The notes under the pieces: generated by a model
Told to the model about the DNA's origin: nothing
What the model saw: the letters and a program-made list of their open reading frames with translations, nothing else
The model's database searches: none
Shown: positions 33,370-42,083 of the stretch, piece after piece
Position numbering within the stretch: the stretch's first letter is position 1
Layout of the letters: every line of letters starts with the position of its first letter
Translations under genes and position numbers: made by a program
NCBI GenBank assembly: GCA_017558065.1
Contig: JAFYWK010000058.1
Location: 1 to 51,981 of the forward strand
Origin: Paludibacteraceae bacterium
GTDB taxonomy: Bacteria > Bacteroidota > Bacteroidia > Bacteroidales > Paludibacteraceae
Direction: 5' to 3'
DNA length: 51,981 nt

Positions 33370-34626
33370 TTAACCTCTAACCTTTAACCCATACAATATC
33401 TCCACGATGCGTTCGGCGGTGTGACCATCCCATAGTGGTGGGATAGCACCTGGTTGCCATTCGCCGGCGAAGAGGGCATCGAGTGCGGGCTTCACCGCTT
33501 GTGGATTGGTACCAATGAGTCGGTTGGTGCCGATGGTGCATGTCTCTGGGCGTTCGGTATTGTCGCGCAGGGTGATACATGGCACACCCATGACGGTGGT
33601 CTCCTCGGTGATACCACCCGAGTCGGTGACTACCACCTTGGCATGCTCGACGAGGTAGTTGAACTCCAGATAGCCCATAGGCGCTACGATATGCAGGTTG
33701 GGGAACAACTGAGCGAGTTGTTCCTCGTTGCCCCAGAGGTTGTAGAATATCTTAGCAGTGCGAGGGTGAATTGGGAAGATGATGGGCAGTCCGTGCACAT
33801 TGGTGATGATCTGCTCCATGAGTGCTTTGAGGTGCTGCTCCTCATCCACGTTAGCTGGACGGTGCATAGTCATGACTACATAGTTCTTCTCTTGTAGGCA
33901 TAGTTCATCATATACGGCAGGACGGCGGAATCGTGCGCGGTTAGCGAGCAGGGTGTCGATCATCACATTACCCACCCACCATACACGTTGTACATTGCGC
34001 TTAAAAGCGTACTGTTCTTCTTCAAGAACAGGTAGGTTATGAGGCGATGAGGCGATGAGGCGAGAGGCATGTATATCGGCTTCGCCGTTCTCCTCGCCTT
34101 TCACCTCTAACCTCTCACCTCTCACCTCCAACGACGCTCCCTGCAACAGCAGGTTCTTATTCGCCACTTCGCTGGTAGTGAACATATAGTCAGCGAGGGA
34201 GTCGGTGACCATGCGGTTGATTTCCTCGGGCATGCTAAGGTCCCAACTGCGGATACCGGCCTCTACGTGGCAGACGCGGGTATTGAGTTTCTTGGCAACG
34301 ATGGAGCAAGCCATGGTGCTGGTGACATCGCCTACAACGAGAACGAGGTCGGTGGGGTTAGCCATGAGGTCGCGCTCGAAAGCCACCATGATGTTGGCTG
34401 TCTGTTCTGCTTGTGTGCCGCCACCGCACCCGAGGTTCACGTCGGGCATAGGTATGCCGAGTTCTTCGAAGAAGGTGTCGGACATATTCTTGTCGTAGTG
34501 CTGACCCGTATGTACGAGACGATAATGGATATCTTTTCCTTCGTTGTTTGCCTTTTGTATGGCTTTGATAAGTGGAGCAATCTTCATGAAGTTTGGACGT
34601 GCTCCTGCGATAAGGGTGATTAGCAT
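33370..34626 (-). CDS. wecB: UDP-GlcNAc 2-epimerase, non-hydrolysing
   Basis: Interconverts UDP-GlcNAc and UDP-ManNAc for surface glycans. The N-terminus (GARPNFMKIAPLI), the HTGQHYD motif, the HVEAGIRS motif and the late GGITEE segment are all present. It is 418 residues, against about 376 for E. coli WecB; the extra residues lie in the insert at about 166-196 (SLEVRGERLEVKGEENGEAD and on), encoded by a composite hairpin element. It is the last gene of the glycan block and has its own promoter. No wecC is in the window, so ManNAc may be used as such or oxidised by an enzyme encoded elsewhere. Confidence 0.92.
   Translation of the reverse strand: MLITLIAGARPNFMKIAPLIKAIQKANNEGKDIHYRLVHTGQHYDKNMSDTFFEELGIPMPDVNLGCGGGTQAEQTANIMVAFERDLMANPTDLVLVVGDVTSTMACSIVAKKLNTRVCHVEAGIRSWDLSMPEEINRMVTDSLADYMFTTSEVANKNLLLQGASLEVRGERLEVKGEENGEADIHASRLIASSPHNLPVLEEEQYAFKRNVQRVWWVGNVMIDTLLANRARFRRPAVYDELCLQEKNYVVMTMHRPANVDEEQHLKALMEQIITNVHGLPIIFPIHPRTAKIFYNLWGNEEQLAQLFPNLHIVAPMGYLEFNYLVEHAKVVVTDSGGITEETTVMGVPCITLRDNTERPETCTIGTNRLIGTNPQAVKPALDALFAGEWQPGAIPPLWDGHTAERIVEILYGLKVRG
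34039..34130. repeat. Composite hairpin element inside wecB
   Basis: Left array of AGGCGATG words ending AGG (34067), a 29-base centre with hairpin CGGC-TTC-GCCG (34077-34087), right array starting CCTTTCACC (34097) with cctctcac words. The centre is almost the same as the one at 46034-46062. In frame it encodes part of a loop ahead of the VGNVMIDTL strand. Confidence 0.85.
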
Positions 34627-34658
34627 AGCAAATATGGTATATTATTCTAAAAACGCTA

Positions 34659-34690
34659 CAAAGGTAGTGAATTTCTGCAATACAAACAAA
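34659..34690 (-). promoter_or_regulatory. Promoter of wecB
   Basis: On the - strand: TTTG (34687-34690), 20 bases, TACCTTTG (34659-34666), about 32 bases before the start codon. Confidence 0.75.
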
Positions 34691-34749
34691 TTTTTAGTAG
34701 AAAATCGTATTTTTGTAGCGAGTGAAATGAGCGTATTTTTGTTAAAACA

Positions 34750-35925
34750 TCATCTAAACTGTGCCCAGAAGGTATCATTTGCCTGATTCTCGCGTGTTTG
34801 CTGTTGACTCTGCGGATAGTTCTCGATGAACCATGTGAGGAACTTGGCGTAGTCGATCTTCTCGCTGAGCATTTTTTCGCGGCGAGCGGCGCAAACATCC
34901 TTGCGATCAGGCATTGCCAACCATTTTTCTATTGAGCGATAGAATCCTTCTACATCTGCTGTTTTATGTCCATATCCTAAGCAGTAATGTACATCATCTG
35001 GCACATGCTTATCTACCATAGGTACATATCCATCTTTACGTGGTGTATAATCAGTAGGTGCTTCCAATTCGTGCAGATATGACAATCGTCCCACAAAGTC
35101 GTTGAATCGCACGAATGGTGTACCGAGTACACCTGCTTCGGCAGCCATAGTTTGACTATCGCCAATGTAGAGAGATGCGAAAGCCATTACGTGGTGCATG
35201 TCAAGTGGATTAATACGAATGCGATATGGTTCAAACTGTGGTTCCAATTCGCGCTCAGAAGTAATGTAAATTTGTCCGTGAGGTTTGAGCAGTTCTACGA
35301 CATGCTCAGCTATCTGCGTATTCATACCATGAATACCGACATCATGGTATGCAGTTAATTGTGCAAAACGAATGACAAAGTAGGGTGTATTTACATCTAT
35401 TCCATATGTGCTCACAATATCTTTGTTTGGTGTAAATTGATTTGGGTGCAAATAACCTAACTCATGGTAAGATGGATACCCTATTTTTTTGTAATTCCAT
35501 TTCCATGCACTACAACAAAATGGATGGATTATACCATCAAATATAGGGAAAAACATTTTAGCATATAACGATATAGCTTCACCATCATCTTCATTACATT
35601 CAAATGCAGGTATTCTCAATATTTTTCCTACTACAGCAATAACTCCGTCAGAACCGATTAGAAGATTTGGTCTTTCTTTAACAGCTATTCGTAATACTTC
35701 AATTATTTTTTCAATCAAAAATATTGCAAGACCAAATAGTCCCCATTTTTTTGGTCTATTTTTTACCTTATAATATGGTACATTTGCTCCTATACATAGT
35801 TGTTCCAAAACATCTTTTGGACGAATAACTACAACTACTTTGTGACCATCTTTTTGGAGATTTTCAATGGTGTACCTGAACATATGAAAATGCGCAGGAT
35901 GACTAATCATAAATAAAAATTTCAT
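34750..35925 (-). CDS. DUF354 family protein
   Basis: 391 residues of the DUF354 family, which looks like a GT-B glycosyltransferase/epimerase fold: N-terminal FLFMISHPAHFHMFRYTIENL, a middle GSDG motif, and a C-terminal YIGDSQTMAAEAGVLGTP segment that resembles the nucleotide-binding half of UDP-sugar epimerases. Such genes occur in surface-glycan loci, but no activity is proven that I know of. It is the last gene of the long operon before the wecB promoter. The 5' half is clearly more AT-rich than the 3' half, so a recombination join within the gene is possible. Confidence 0.78.
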   Translation of the reverse strand: MKFLFMISHPAHFHMFRYTIENLQKDGHKVVVVIRPKDVLEQLCIGANVPYYKVKNRPKKWGLFGLAIFLIEKIIEVLRIAVKERPNLLIGSDGVIAVVGKILRIPAFECNEDDGEAISLYAKMFFPIFDGIIHPFCCSAWKWNYKKIGYPSYHELGYLHPNQFTPNKDIVSTYGIDVNTPYFVIRFAQLTAYHDVGIHGMNTQIAEHVVELLKPHGQIYITSERELEPQFEPYRIRINPLDMHHVMAFASLYIGDSQTMAAEAGVLGTPFVRFNDFVGRLSYLHELEAPTDYTPRKDGYVPMVDKHVPDDVHYCLGYGHKTADVEGFYRSIEKWLAMPDRKDVCAARREKMLSEKIDYAKFLTWFIENYPQSQQQTRENQANDTFWAQFR

Positions 35926-35931
35926 ATTATC

Positions 35932-36729
35932 TTATTTTTTTAGAGTAGCTAATATAGTCTTACGTGTATATACTTGTTGTTTTAACTCTACAACTATCTC
36001 GTATTCGCATGGGAGGATTACATCCACTTGCGAACCAAACTTGATCATACCAAACCACTCACATTGATCCACTTGTTCGCCTACTTGTTTGTAAGTTACG
36101 ATTCGCTTCACCAATTTGGATGCGGTTTGTACTACACCCACTTGGTGACGACCATTATCTATCACAATGGTGTTTCTCTCGTTTTGCGCGATTGCATTAG
36201 GATCTTTCAGCGATAGGAATTTACCATCGAAGTGCTTATTCATTATCAATTTTCCTGCAATTGGCGTAGCATTGCGATGCACATCAAACGGGGTCATATT
36301 GATACCTATAATCCAACATGGATAATTCAATTCCACATTCGCAAACTCGCTCAGTGTAGCAGTCACTCCCTCTTTGGTGGACATAGGTATATCGCCTTTC
36401 TCTATGCGCTTGATGTAGATGATATTGCCATCTGCGGGTGAAACAATGGCATTATCATCTTTCACAGGTTTGCGCAGTGGGAAGCGGAAGAATCGAACCA
36501 TCGTGAGTAGCAATCCTACTGCAGGCACCAATCCAACAATAATTGGCAATAGCCACCAACCCATAATAGCATCCACCCAATAAGCGATAGCGCATACAAT
36601 AGCCATCACAATCAGATTATCCTTGTACAAATACGCCAACGATATATGTGTTTTCTTGTGTAGATACACATACATCATACTACTTTCTGCGATGACCATC
36701 AGCATCGCTGCAATCAAAATCCAAGTCAT
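35932..36729 (-). CDS. Phosphatidylserine decarboxylase-like membrane protein
   Basis: 265 residues. Residues 1-80 hold about three membrane helices. The rest matches the PSD family: VSPADGNI, GINMTPFDVHRN, and FGSQVDVILP near the end, where G232-S233 is the expected self-cleavage site that makes the pyruvoyl group. The GS rather than LGST form is that of the short PSD group. PSD makes phosphatidylethanolamine, but this gene sits in a glycan operon with an ATP-grasp ligase and a FemAB-like protein, so it may decarboxylate a serine- or amino-acid-modified lipid or glycan carrier. Housekeeping PSD cannot be excluded. Confidence 0.8.
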   Translation of the reverse strand: MTWILIAAMLMVIAESSMMYVYLHKKTHISLAYLYKDNLIVMAIVCAIAYWVDAIMGWWLLPIIVGLVPAVGLLLTMVRFFRFPLRKPVKDDNAIVSPADGNIIYIKRIEKGDIPMSTKEGVTATLSEFANVELNYPCWIIGINMTPFDVHRNATPIAGKLIMNKHFDGKFLSLKDPNAIAQNERNTIVIDNGRHQVGVVQTASKLVKRIVTYKQVGEQVDQCEWFGMIKFGSQVDVILPCEYEIVVELKQQVYTRKTILATLKK

Positions 36730-36763
36730 ATTTTATTCTTTATTTTATATTATACACTTTACA

Positions 36764-37921
36764 CTAAAACCGCTTCACATATAATACCGGCGACATCAGT
36801 ATATACATCATTCCTGGCATGGGATCACGCCAACTCCATACTGCATTCTCTTTGGTCTGTTGATATGTTCTGTATGCCTCACTCAGTTTCATTCGTCCTT
36901 TCAGCACTTCCTTGCATATTACTGTCCAATCGGTCAATCGTTCCACCCATGCTGCTTGTCCGCTAAAATGAGTATGCGATACTTCAACTCCATTGTAGTA
37001 ATCTATCATCGCCTCGATGAAGGAATGTCCTAATTGATTACATATCGTGTGCCACTTCCATGCTCGAGTATTGATTTCCAAAAATTTGTATGTTTTTGAT
37101 TGTGAATCGTACATCCATTCTACTTCTCCCAATCCGAAATACTCCACTTGGCGCAGTAGCGCCTCTGATTGTTGTTTTATCTCATCAATATCGCATGTCA
37201 CGGCAAAGGTAGTCGAATTACCGAAATCCATTGGATTCTGACGAATACGATTGGCCATCAACGAAACAACGGGTTTACCATCAGCAGCAAATACACCATA
37301 GGAATATAGGTATTTTGGACCTCCTGATAGAAATTCCTGGATAAGTATGCTATCAATAGGGTAGTTCGCGGCATCTATGCGCTGGAAGATTTGAATCAGT
37401 TCTTCGGCATTATCACAACGAAAAGCTTTTTTGCCAAAGGTGCTATGGAAGCTATACATAATCGCGGGCTTCACTACTATAGGATATGGCAATTCTATTG
37501 ATAGTTGCTCCACGTCTTCCATCGTATTGGGGTACCAACACGCTGGAGCAGGTATACCATTGGCTGTAGCAAACTGATAGGCATTGCGCTTGTTGTTGAA
37601 CAGATTCACTACCTCTGGATTAGGCACCCCCATGGCAAACTGCGATTCGTATTCGCAATAGTGCTCCGTGAGTATCTCCACTGCCTCGTCGTTTGTAGGA
37701 AAAAGGAGTGTAGCACGATTGGGTAATTGCATTTGATTAATCAGTTGGGGCAATTCTTCTTTGCAATTGTAAACACATGTTCGGGTAACACAATTCGAGA
37801 ATCGCGCCACAGACCATGCCGATTCTACCAAAAGAACAACTTCTACTCCCTTTTTGGCTACCTGCCTTGCTAATCCCAAAGCCTGTATATGTCCGCCTAT
37901 TATTGCTACGCGTTGTATCAT
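36764..37921 (-). CDS. ATP-grasp family ligase
   Basis: 385 residues of a carboxylate-amine/thiol ligase type. An N-terminal Rossmann-like part (VAIIGGHIQALGLARQVAKKG) leads to the ATP-grasp fold: PYPIVVKP, IQEFLSGG and the metal motif FLEINTRAW. It would use ATP to join an acid to an amine, for example an amino acid on a sugar or lipid. It lies between a PSD-like gene and a FemAB-like gene, which also handle amino acids. The order suggests a three-step amino-acid decoration of a glycan. The substrate cannot be read. Confidence 0.82.
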   Translation of the reverse strand: MIQRVAIIGGHIQALGLARQVAKKGVEVVLLVESAWSVARFSNCVTRTCVYNCKEELPQLINQMQLPNRATLLFPTNDEAVEILTEHYCEYESQFAMGVPNPEVVNLFNNKRNAYQFATANGIPAPACWYPNTMEDVEQLSIELPYPIVVKPAIMYSFHSTFGKKAFRCDNAEELIQIFQRIDAANYPIDSILIQEFLSGGPKYLYSYGVFAADGKPVVSLMANRIRQNPMDFGNSTTFAVTCDIDEIKQQSEALLRQVEYFGLGEVEWMYDSQSKTYKFLEINTRAWKWHTICNQLGHSFIEAMIDYYNGVEVSHTHFSGQAAWVERLTDWTVICKEVLKGRMKLSEAYRTYQQTKENAVWSWRDPMPGMMYILMSPVLYVKRF

Positions 37922-37941
37922 ATTCGTTGTTTTGCCTTATA

Positions 37942-38928
37942 TTATCTATTCCTTTTCAGCCACCTTACGCCCCATTTCCCGATTCTGTATAATACTGGTT
38001 TATGCACACATACGTATCGTCCATGCTCCACCTGTTCTCCGCCAAACTCCATCTTAAAGTCCCGCACACCGTATGGTATATCGGGTTTACCCGCACCCAT
38101 AAAGTCGAATATCTCTATCTTATACTTCTTGGCATATTCAATAGCTGCATACGTAGCCATCACTGAAGGGTACAATTCGCGATACTCTTCGTCTAATCCA
38201 CATACGTACCACTCATATATGGCTTTGTTGTTAAATACAGGACACATCATACCACCAATGACCTTTCCGTTGAATTTCACAAACAAGTACTTACCTACTC
38301 CATTGCGATAGAACTGCATAAAGAACTCTTCGCTCCATAGCGGTGTACGTACTTTTGTTCGATAAAGTTGCCTGAGTATTTGGTACCAATCGTGAATCTC
38401 TTGTTCCGATTGCGCTTCTGCTATTTCTACTCCGTTCTTAATGGCTTTCTTTACTTGGCGGATGCGCTGATCACTCATACTATGTGTGACATTGCAAGTA
38501 ACATGAATGTTTAAATGTGGTTGGTAGGCAAAACCATTAGCTTCGAATATTGACTGCCAACCACTATAGTCGTGGAGGTTGCGTATTTCGATGTATATTG
38601 CATCGCCTGGCTGTTCTTTTACAGTTTGCAACAGAGTTGTTAATGCGGATTCACTGATATTTTCATCCAACAATGGTCCACCTACGACAATCGCACGCGT
38701 AGTAAAATATTGCTTGAATTTGCATTTTTCCTGGGTGGTGTATCCCACAATCACTCCGACTAACTTATCCTCTTCTACAACTCCGTATGCAAAAGCACAC
38801 ATATCGTTCACCGACTGATAAAAACGATATGCTTCATCAGTCTGAAACCAAGTGGCAACTGGAGATGTTTCTACAAGCGATTTCCAGTATTGTTTATCTA
38901 TTTCACTATATGTACGAATACTAATCAT
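37942..38928 (-). CDS. FemAB/GNAT-like aminoacyl- or acyltransferase
   Basis: 328 residues with a double GNAT fold typical of FemAB-like proteins. The second half (GKYLFVKFNGKVIGGMMCPVFNNKAIYEWYVCGLDEEY ... ATYAAIEYAKKYKIEIFDFMGAG) holds the usual acceptor side, here named by its two ends. FemAB proteins add amino acids from aminoacyl-tRNA to lipid-linked cell wall precursors; relatives act in exopolysaccharide loci. The start at 38928 is ATG (MISIRTY); the longer frame begins with TTG. It is next to the ATP-grasp gene. Confidence 0.75.
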   Translation of the reverse strand: MISIRTYSEIDKQYWKSLVETSPVATWFQTDEAYRFYQSVNDMCAFAYGVVEEDKLVGVIVGYTTQEKCKFKQYFTTRAIVVGGPLLDENISESALTTLLQTVKEQPGDAIYIEIRNLHDYSGWQSIFEANGFAYQPHLNIHVTCNVTHSMSDQRIRQVKKAIKNGVEIAEAQSEQEIHDWYQILRQLYRTKVRTPLWSEEFFMQFYRNGVGKYLFVKFNGKVIGGMMCPVFNNKAIYEWYVCGLDEEYRELYPSVMATYAAIEYAKKYKIEIFDFMGAGKPDIPYGVRDFKMEFGGEQVEHGRYVCVHKPVLYRIGKWGVRWLKRNR

Positions 38929-38956
38929 TGTATTTAAACCCAAAGTAGAAAGTACT

Positions 38957-40048
38957 CTAAACTAGTAATTGTTTGTAGATACAAAGTAATTGCTCAGCAA
39001 CTTGCACATTGCAAAATCCCATCTCCACGATTTTTTCACGGCCGTTAGTTCTCTCCCCGAAAGCTATTGCTTTTTGCAATGCTTTTGCAATATCTTTCGG
39101 TTCGCGAGTTGGAACGACATAGCATCCCTCTACCCCACTCACTCGCTCTGCCACATCACCCACATCCACACTCACGATTGGACAACCGCATGCCATAGCT
39201 TCTTTGATTACTTGTGGACTACCCTCAGTCTTGCTGGTCATGAGTAGCGCATCGCAATTATACATCAAAGCAGTTACCTGATCTCTTGTATATCCTTTCA
39301 GTTCGATTAGTTCTATTTGGCGATTGGTATCCGAGTCTATTGCCCATTGCCTATTGCCCATTGCCTCATTATAAAAAGCAATCACACTTTTTGCAAGTTC
39401 AGGATCTTTTACTGCGTTGTCAAAAGCGCCAGCAAAGAGCACATGTTTTGCGTCTGCGTTCAGCACCTCCTGGACCCACTGATTAAGAGTCAGTTGCTCT
39501 ACCTGCTGATGTTGCATCTCACTCCATGGTTTGGGAAGGTTGACGCCGCAAGGGAGGAGGGTGTTTTTTGGTGTAGGGTGTAGGGTGTAAGGTGTAGAGG
39601 TCTGTTTATCAGCTCCGCTGTTTTCCGTGCCTTTACACTTTACACTTTCAACTTTACACTCATCATTAGCCCTATCACCTAACGCGATAGCAACATTCCT
39701 CTTCGATACAAAAATGTTGTAGGCCGATAGGCGCATAGCCATCTTGGAGAAGCGCAGGATGGATGGAACATTGATATCGCTACCGTGGTAAGTGGTAACG
39801 ACGGGTACAAGGCGTTGCAGGTTAGCGAGCAGTCCGCTTAGACCATAGTGCGCATGGATGATGTCGGGGTGATGTTGTCGGATGGCGCGTCGCAGCGCAG
39901 GCAGCTCGCGCAGGTAGCCGACAATGCCTTTGCCAGTGATACCATAGCGCAGCACCTCCATGCCACGCGCCTCAAGAGCAGTGATTTGCTCTTCGATGAA
40001 TGGCGCGAAGTGCCCGTTTTTATCGGAAGCTACGATGAGGATTTTCAT
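38957..40048 (-). CDS. Glycosyltransferase family 4
   Basis: A retaining GT-B glycosyltransferase of 363 residues. The acceptor side starts MKILIVASDKNGHFAPFIEEQ, with HAHYGLSG and YHGSDINV in place. The donor side has the E-x7-E motif in KTEGSPQVIKEAMACGCPIVS. Two parts look inserted: residues about 130-160 (VESVKCKGTENSGADKQTS and on), written by a composite hairpin element, and about 228-237 (MGNRQWAIDS), written by ttgcccattgcc words. Both sit at loops: one between the acceptor domain and LPCGVNL, one in the donor domain. Sugar specificity is unknown. Confidence 0.88.
   Translation of the reverse strand: MKILIVASDKNGHFAPFIEEQITALEARGMEVLRYGITGKGIVGYLRELPALRRAIRQHHPDIIHAHYGLSGLLANLQRLVPVVTTYHGSDINVPSILRFSKMAMRLSAYNIFVSKRNVAIALGDRANDECKVESVKCKGTENSGADKQTSTPYTLHPTPKNTLLPCGVNLPKPWSEMQHQQVEQLTLNQWVQEVLNADAKHVLFAGAFDNAVKDPELAKSVIAFYNEAMGNRQWAIDSDTNRQIELIELKGYTRDQVTALMYNCDALLMTSKTEGSPQVIKEAMACGCPIVSVDVGDVAERVSGVEGCYVVPTREPKDIAKALQKAIAFGERTNGREKIVEMGFCNVQVAEQLLCIYKQLLV
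39571..39660. repeat. Composite hairpin element inside the GT4 gene
   Basis: Left array GTGTAGGGTGTAAGG ending GTGTAGAGG (39600), a 29-base centre with hairpin CAGC-TCC-GCTG (39610-39620), right array starting CCTTTACAC (39630). The arms are nearly inverse. The stem differs from the wecB copy at paired positions (G-C to A-T). Confidence 0.85.
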
Positions 40049-40049
40049 A

Positions 40050-40442
40050 TTATTTGGTGATTGGCAATTGGCGATTGGCTATAGGCGAAGATGTTCGATG
40101 CATTTTCAATGATCGAATCATTTTGGCTATATCATTGATTTCTATATCTAATAGTTGCTTCATTTCGTTAGAAATATAGCCTAAATCCAAAGATATATCT
40201 AACTGACAATCTACCTCCATCAAAGAGCCGTAGGCTATATCTAAAAAGTGTGCTTGTTCCTTGATTGCAGAACGTGACAATCCTTCTGCTATATTTGAGG
40301 GAACCGATATCACTGCCCGACGCATCTGGTCTATTAACGCAAATCGCTCATCAGTAGGATAGTGTTTTAATAAAGCATAAACACTCACTACTAATTGCCT
40401 TGCCTTCACATACACATCTAATTTTTTATAACTATTATTCAT
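40050..40442 (-). CDS. Four-helix-bundle (S23/IVP-like) protein
   Basis: 130 residues of the four-helix bundle family first found within intervening sequences of 23S rRNA. The conserved core YKKLDVYVKARQLV, RAVISVPSNIAEG and FLDIAYGSLMEV is complete. Function is unknown; free-standing copies are common in Bacteroidota. It lies in the glycan operon, not in an rRNA gene. The last ten residues (IANRQLPITK) are encoded by ttggcgattgg words; an unrelated transporter at 49211 ends with nearly the same peptide. Confidence 0.88.
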   Translation of the reverse strand: MNNSYKKLDVYVKARQLVVSVYALLKHYPTDERFALIDQMRRAVISVPSNIAEGLSRSAIKEQAHFLDIAYGSLMEVDCQLDISLDLGYISNEMKQLLDIEINDIAKMIRSLKMHRTSSPIANRQLPITK

Positions 40443-40537
40443 AATTCTCTTTCTCCAATATCCAATGGCCTATTACCCAATAACCAATCGCCAATATCCA
40501 ATACCCAATCGCCGATGATTTAAATCCGCACGCGGAT
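40443..40537. repeat. CCAATCGCC word array with long palindrome
   Basis: The gap is filled by ccaatatcc, ccaatagcc-like, ccaatcgcc words. It ends in a perfect 15-bp inverted repeat (40515-40529 with 40532-40546) that runs into the last codons and stop of the membrane glycosyltransferase gene. Confidence 0.7.
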
Positions 40538-40546
40538 TTAAATCAT
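40515..40546. terminator. Perfect 15-bp palindrome over a stop codon
   Basis: ATGATTTAAATCCGC, two bases, and the exact inverse. The TAA stop of the gene at 40538 is inside the right arm. There is no T run, so this is a hairpin or binding site rather than a proven intrinsic terminator. Confidence 0.5.
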
Positions 40547-42013
40547 TCCTCGTCCTGCCAATTTAAACCAGTTCCATGCTATGGCAGCCACGAACATCAG
40601 CGCGCACCAGTATGGGAAATACTTCTTAATCCACCATACCTCTTTCATTTTGCTGATCCCATACCCCGCAAACATCAGCGTCAGTGGCAAAATCGGCAAG
40701 TGGAATCGCTCCGACTGGGCAAAACTACTAAATACCAACACCACCAAATAACCGCACAATACTGCTAGCGGCAGTACATACTTCCGCCAATCACCACTTA
40801 TAAGCAATGTGGCTAAAGCAGCGATAGTAAAGAACGAGAGGATATTTTTCACAAAGTTTCCACCGTGAATCATCTTTTGGTTTTCTTGACCTGGCACTTC
40901 GTTCATAGTAGGAAACGGGATAGTAAAAATCATCGGTGCAAATACAGCGGCACCTGCATATTTTGCAAATCGATTATTCAAGCCTCCAGCCATATCTGTA
41001 CGCACAGCTCGCCACTCCATATTGGTACGCTGACCCGAACCTCGTGTACGCCACATCTGTTGAATATCCTGTCCGATACTAGTACTTGTCATCAACGTCA
41101 TTCCGGCAAATAGGATAGCCATAATCAGCATCAGTGTACGCCTACCCCAACTGACTACACGCTCGCTACTGAGAAGGGTCGTACAAAAAAAGGCCATAAC
41201 CAATGTGGCAGCCAAAGCCGTACGAAACATAAACATAACAGCCGGTATCAGCATCAACGTAGCCGTAGGCATAAAGGCCAATTTCCCTTTTCGCAATAAG
41301 TGGTCAGCACGTTCAATGAATAACACCGCGAGAAACACCATCTCCACCTCCTTCAATTGGAACGAACAATAGTATATTATGTTGGGCATCAAGGCACACA
41401 TTATAGCCACCATTCGCCCTGTTTGCTCGCTGAAATTACGCTTGGTTAAGCGATACATTAGAATAACCGTCCAAGCACTTAAAATTGCTTTTATGACACG
41501 TGCAATAAAAATACTATTCCCAAAAATCCAATATACGAATGTTAGATAGATAGGATATCCCATATCCGAGAATTCTGTTCCACCAGAATAGTCCTGGATA
41601 TTACTGTAGATTTTCCAATTGCTATTGCGCATCATATTGGCTGCATATTGAGCCACTTCATCATAAAACAACTCATCTCCTGCTTCAATTGAGAATGCAG
41701 TACCTGTCCATTTTTGATATAGTAAATAAGATATAAATACCCATAATAGCCGTAAAAACAATGCTATCCAAAATAGTTTCTGAGTAAAATGTATAGACTT
41801 AAGGTGGAACCACTGTTTAGACAATTTATTAGCAAAATAGAAGAACCCAAGCACCTCAATCGCTCCAAAAAACCACCATTGCCATGCTAATATGTGCGAT
41901 GCAAAAAGTATATTACAACACATAATGGCTGCCACGTAGGTAAGCATCGCTACGCTTGTAACAGATTTTGGAATGAATTCTTGTATCTTATTATTTACTG
42001 TTTGTATAGTCAT
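40538..42013 (-). CDS. Polytopic membrane glycosyltransferase, GT39/PMT-like
   Basis: 491 residues with about eleven membrane helices. An early loop after the first helices contains acidic residues (SIEAGDELFYDEVAQY), as in GT-C enzymes that use lipid-linked sugars, and a positively charged loop follows (RLTKRNFSEQ). Such proteins move a sugar from an undecaprenyl or dolichyl phosphate donor onto an acceptor outside the cytoplasm. The gene shares the operon with an ArnC-like GT2 and two EmrE-like flippase halves, which would supply that donor. The family assignment is by overall shape; I cannot exclude a polymerase-like role. Confidence 0.7.
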   Translation of the reverse strand: MTIQTVNNKIQEFIPKSVTSVAMLTYVAAIMCCNILFASHILAWQWWFFGAIEVLGFFYFANKLSKQWFHLKSIHFTQKLFWIALFLRLLWVFISYLLYQKWTGTAFSIEAGDELFYDEVAQYAANMMRNSNWKIYSNIQDYSGGTEFSDMGYPIYLTFVYWIFGNSIFIARVIKAILSAWTVILMYRLTKRNFSEQTGRMVAIMCALMPNIIYYCSFQLKEVEMVFLAVLFIERADHLLRKGKLAFMPTATLMLIPAVMFMFRTALAATLVMAFFCTTLLSSERVVSWGRRTLMLIMAILFAGMTLMTSTSIGQDIQQMWRTRGSGQRTNMEWRAVRTDMAGGLNNRFAKYAGAAVFAPMIFTIPFPTMNEVPGQENQKMIHGGNFVKNILSFFTIAALATLLISGDWRKYVLPLAVLCGYLVVLVFSSFAQSERFHLPILPLTLMFAGYGISKMKEVWWIKKYFPYWCALMFVAAIAWNWFKLAGRGMI

Positions 42014-42020
42014 GATTGTA

Positions 42021-42066
42021 TTGTGTAGAATGGTGTATAGTTGTGTAGAATAGTGTAGAGTTGTTT
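42021..42066. repeat. GTGTAGAATGGT word array
   Basis: Words ttgtgtagaa, tggtgtatag, tagtgtagag fill most of the gap before the GT32 gene. The rest of the gap has no feature. Confidence 0.6.
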
Positions 42067-42083
42067 GACATTATGTAAGATTG

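Noticed and set aside
40050-40442. rRNA intervening sequence because of the S23-like protein
   Set aside because: No 23S rRNA sequence surrounds it; free-standing copies of this family are common.
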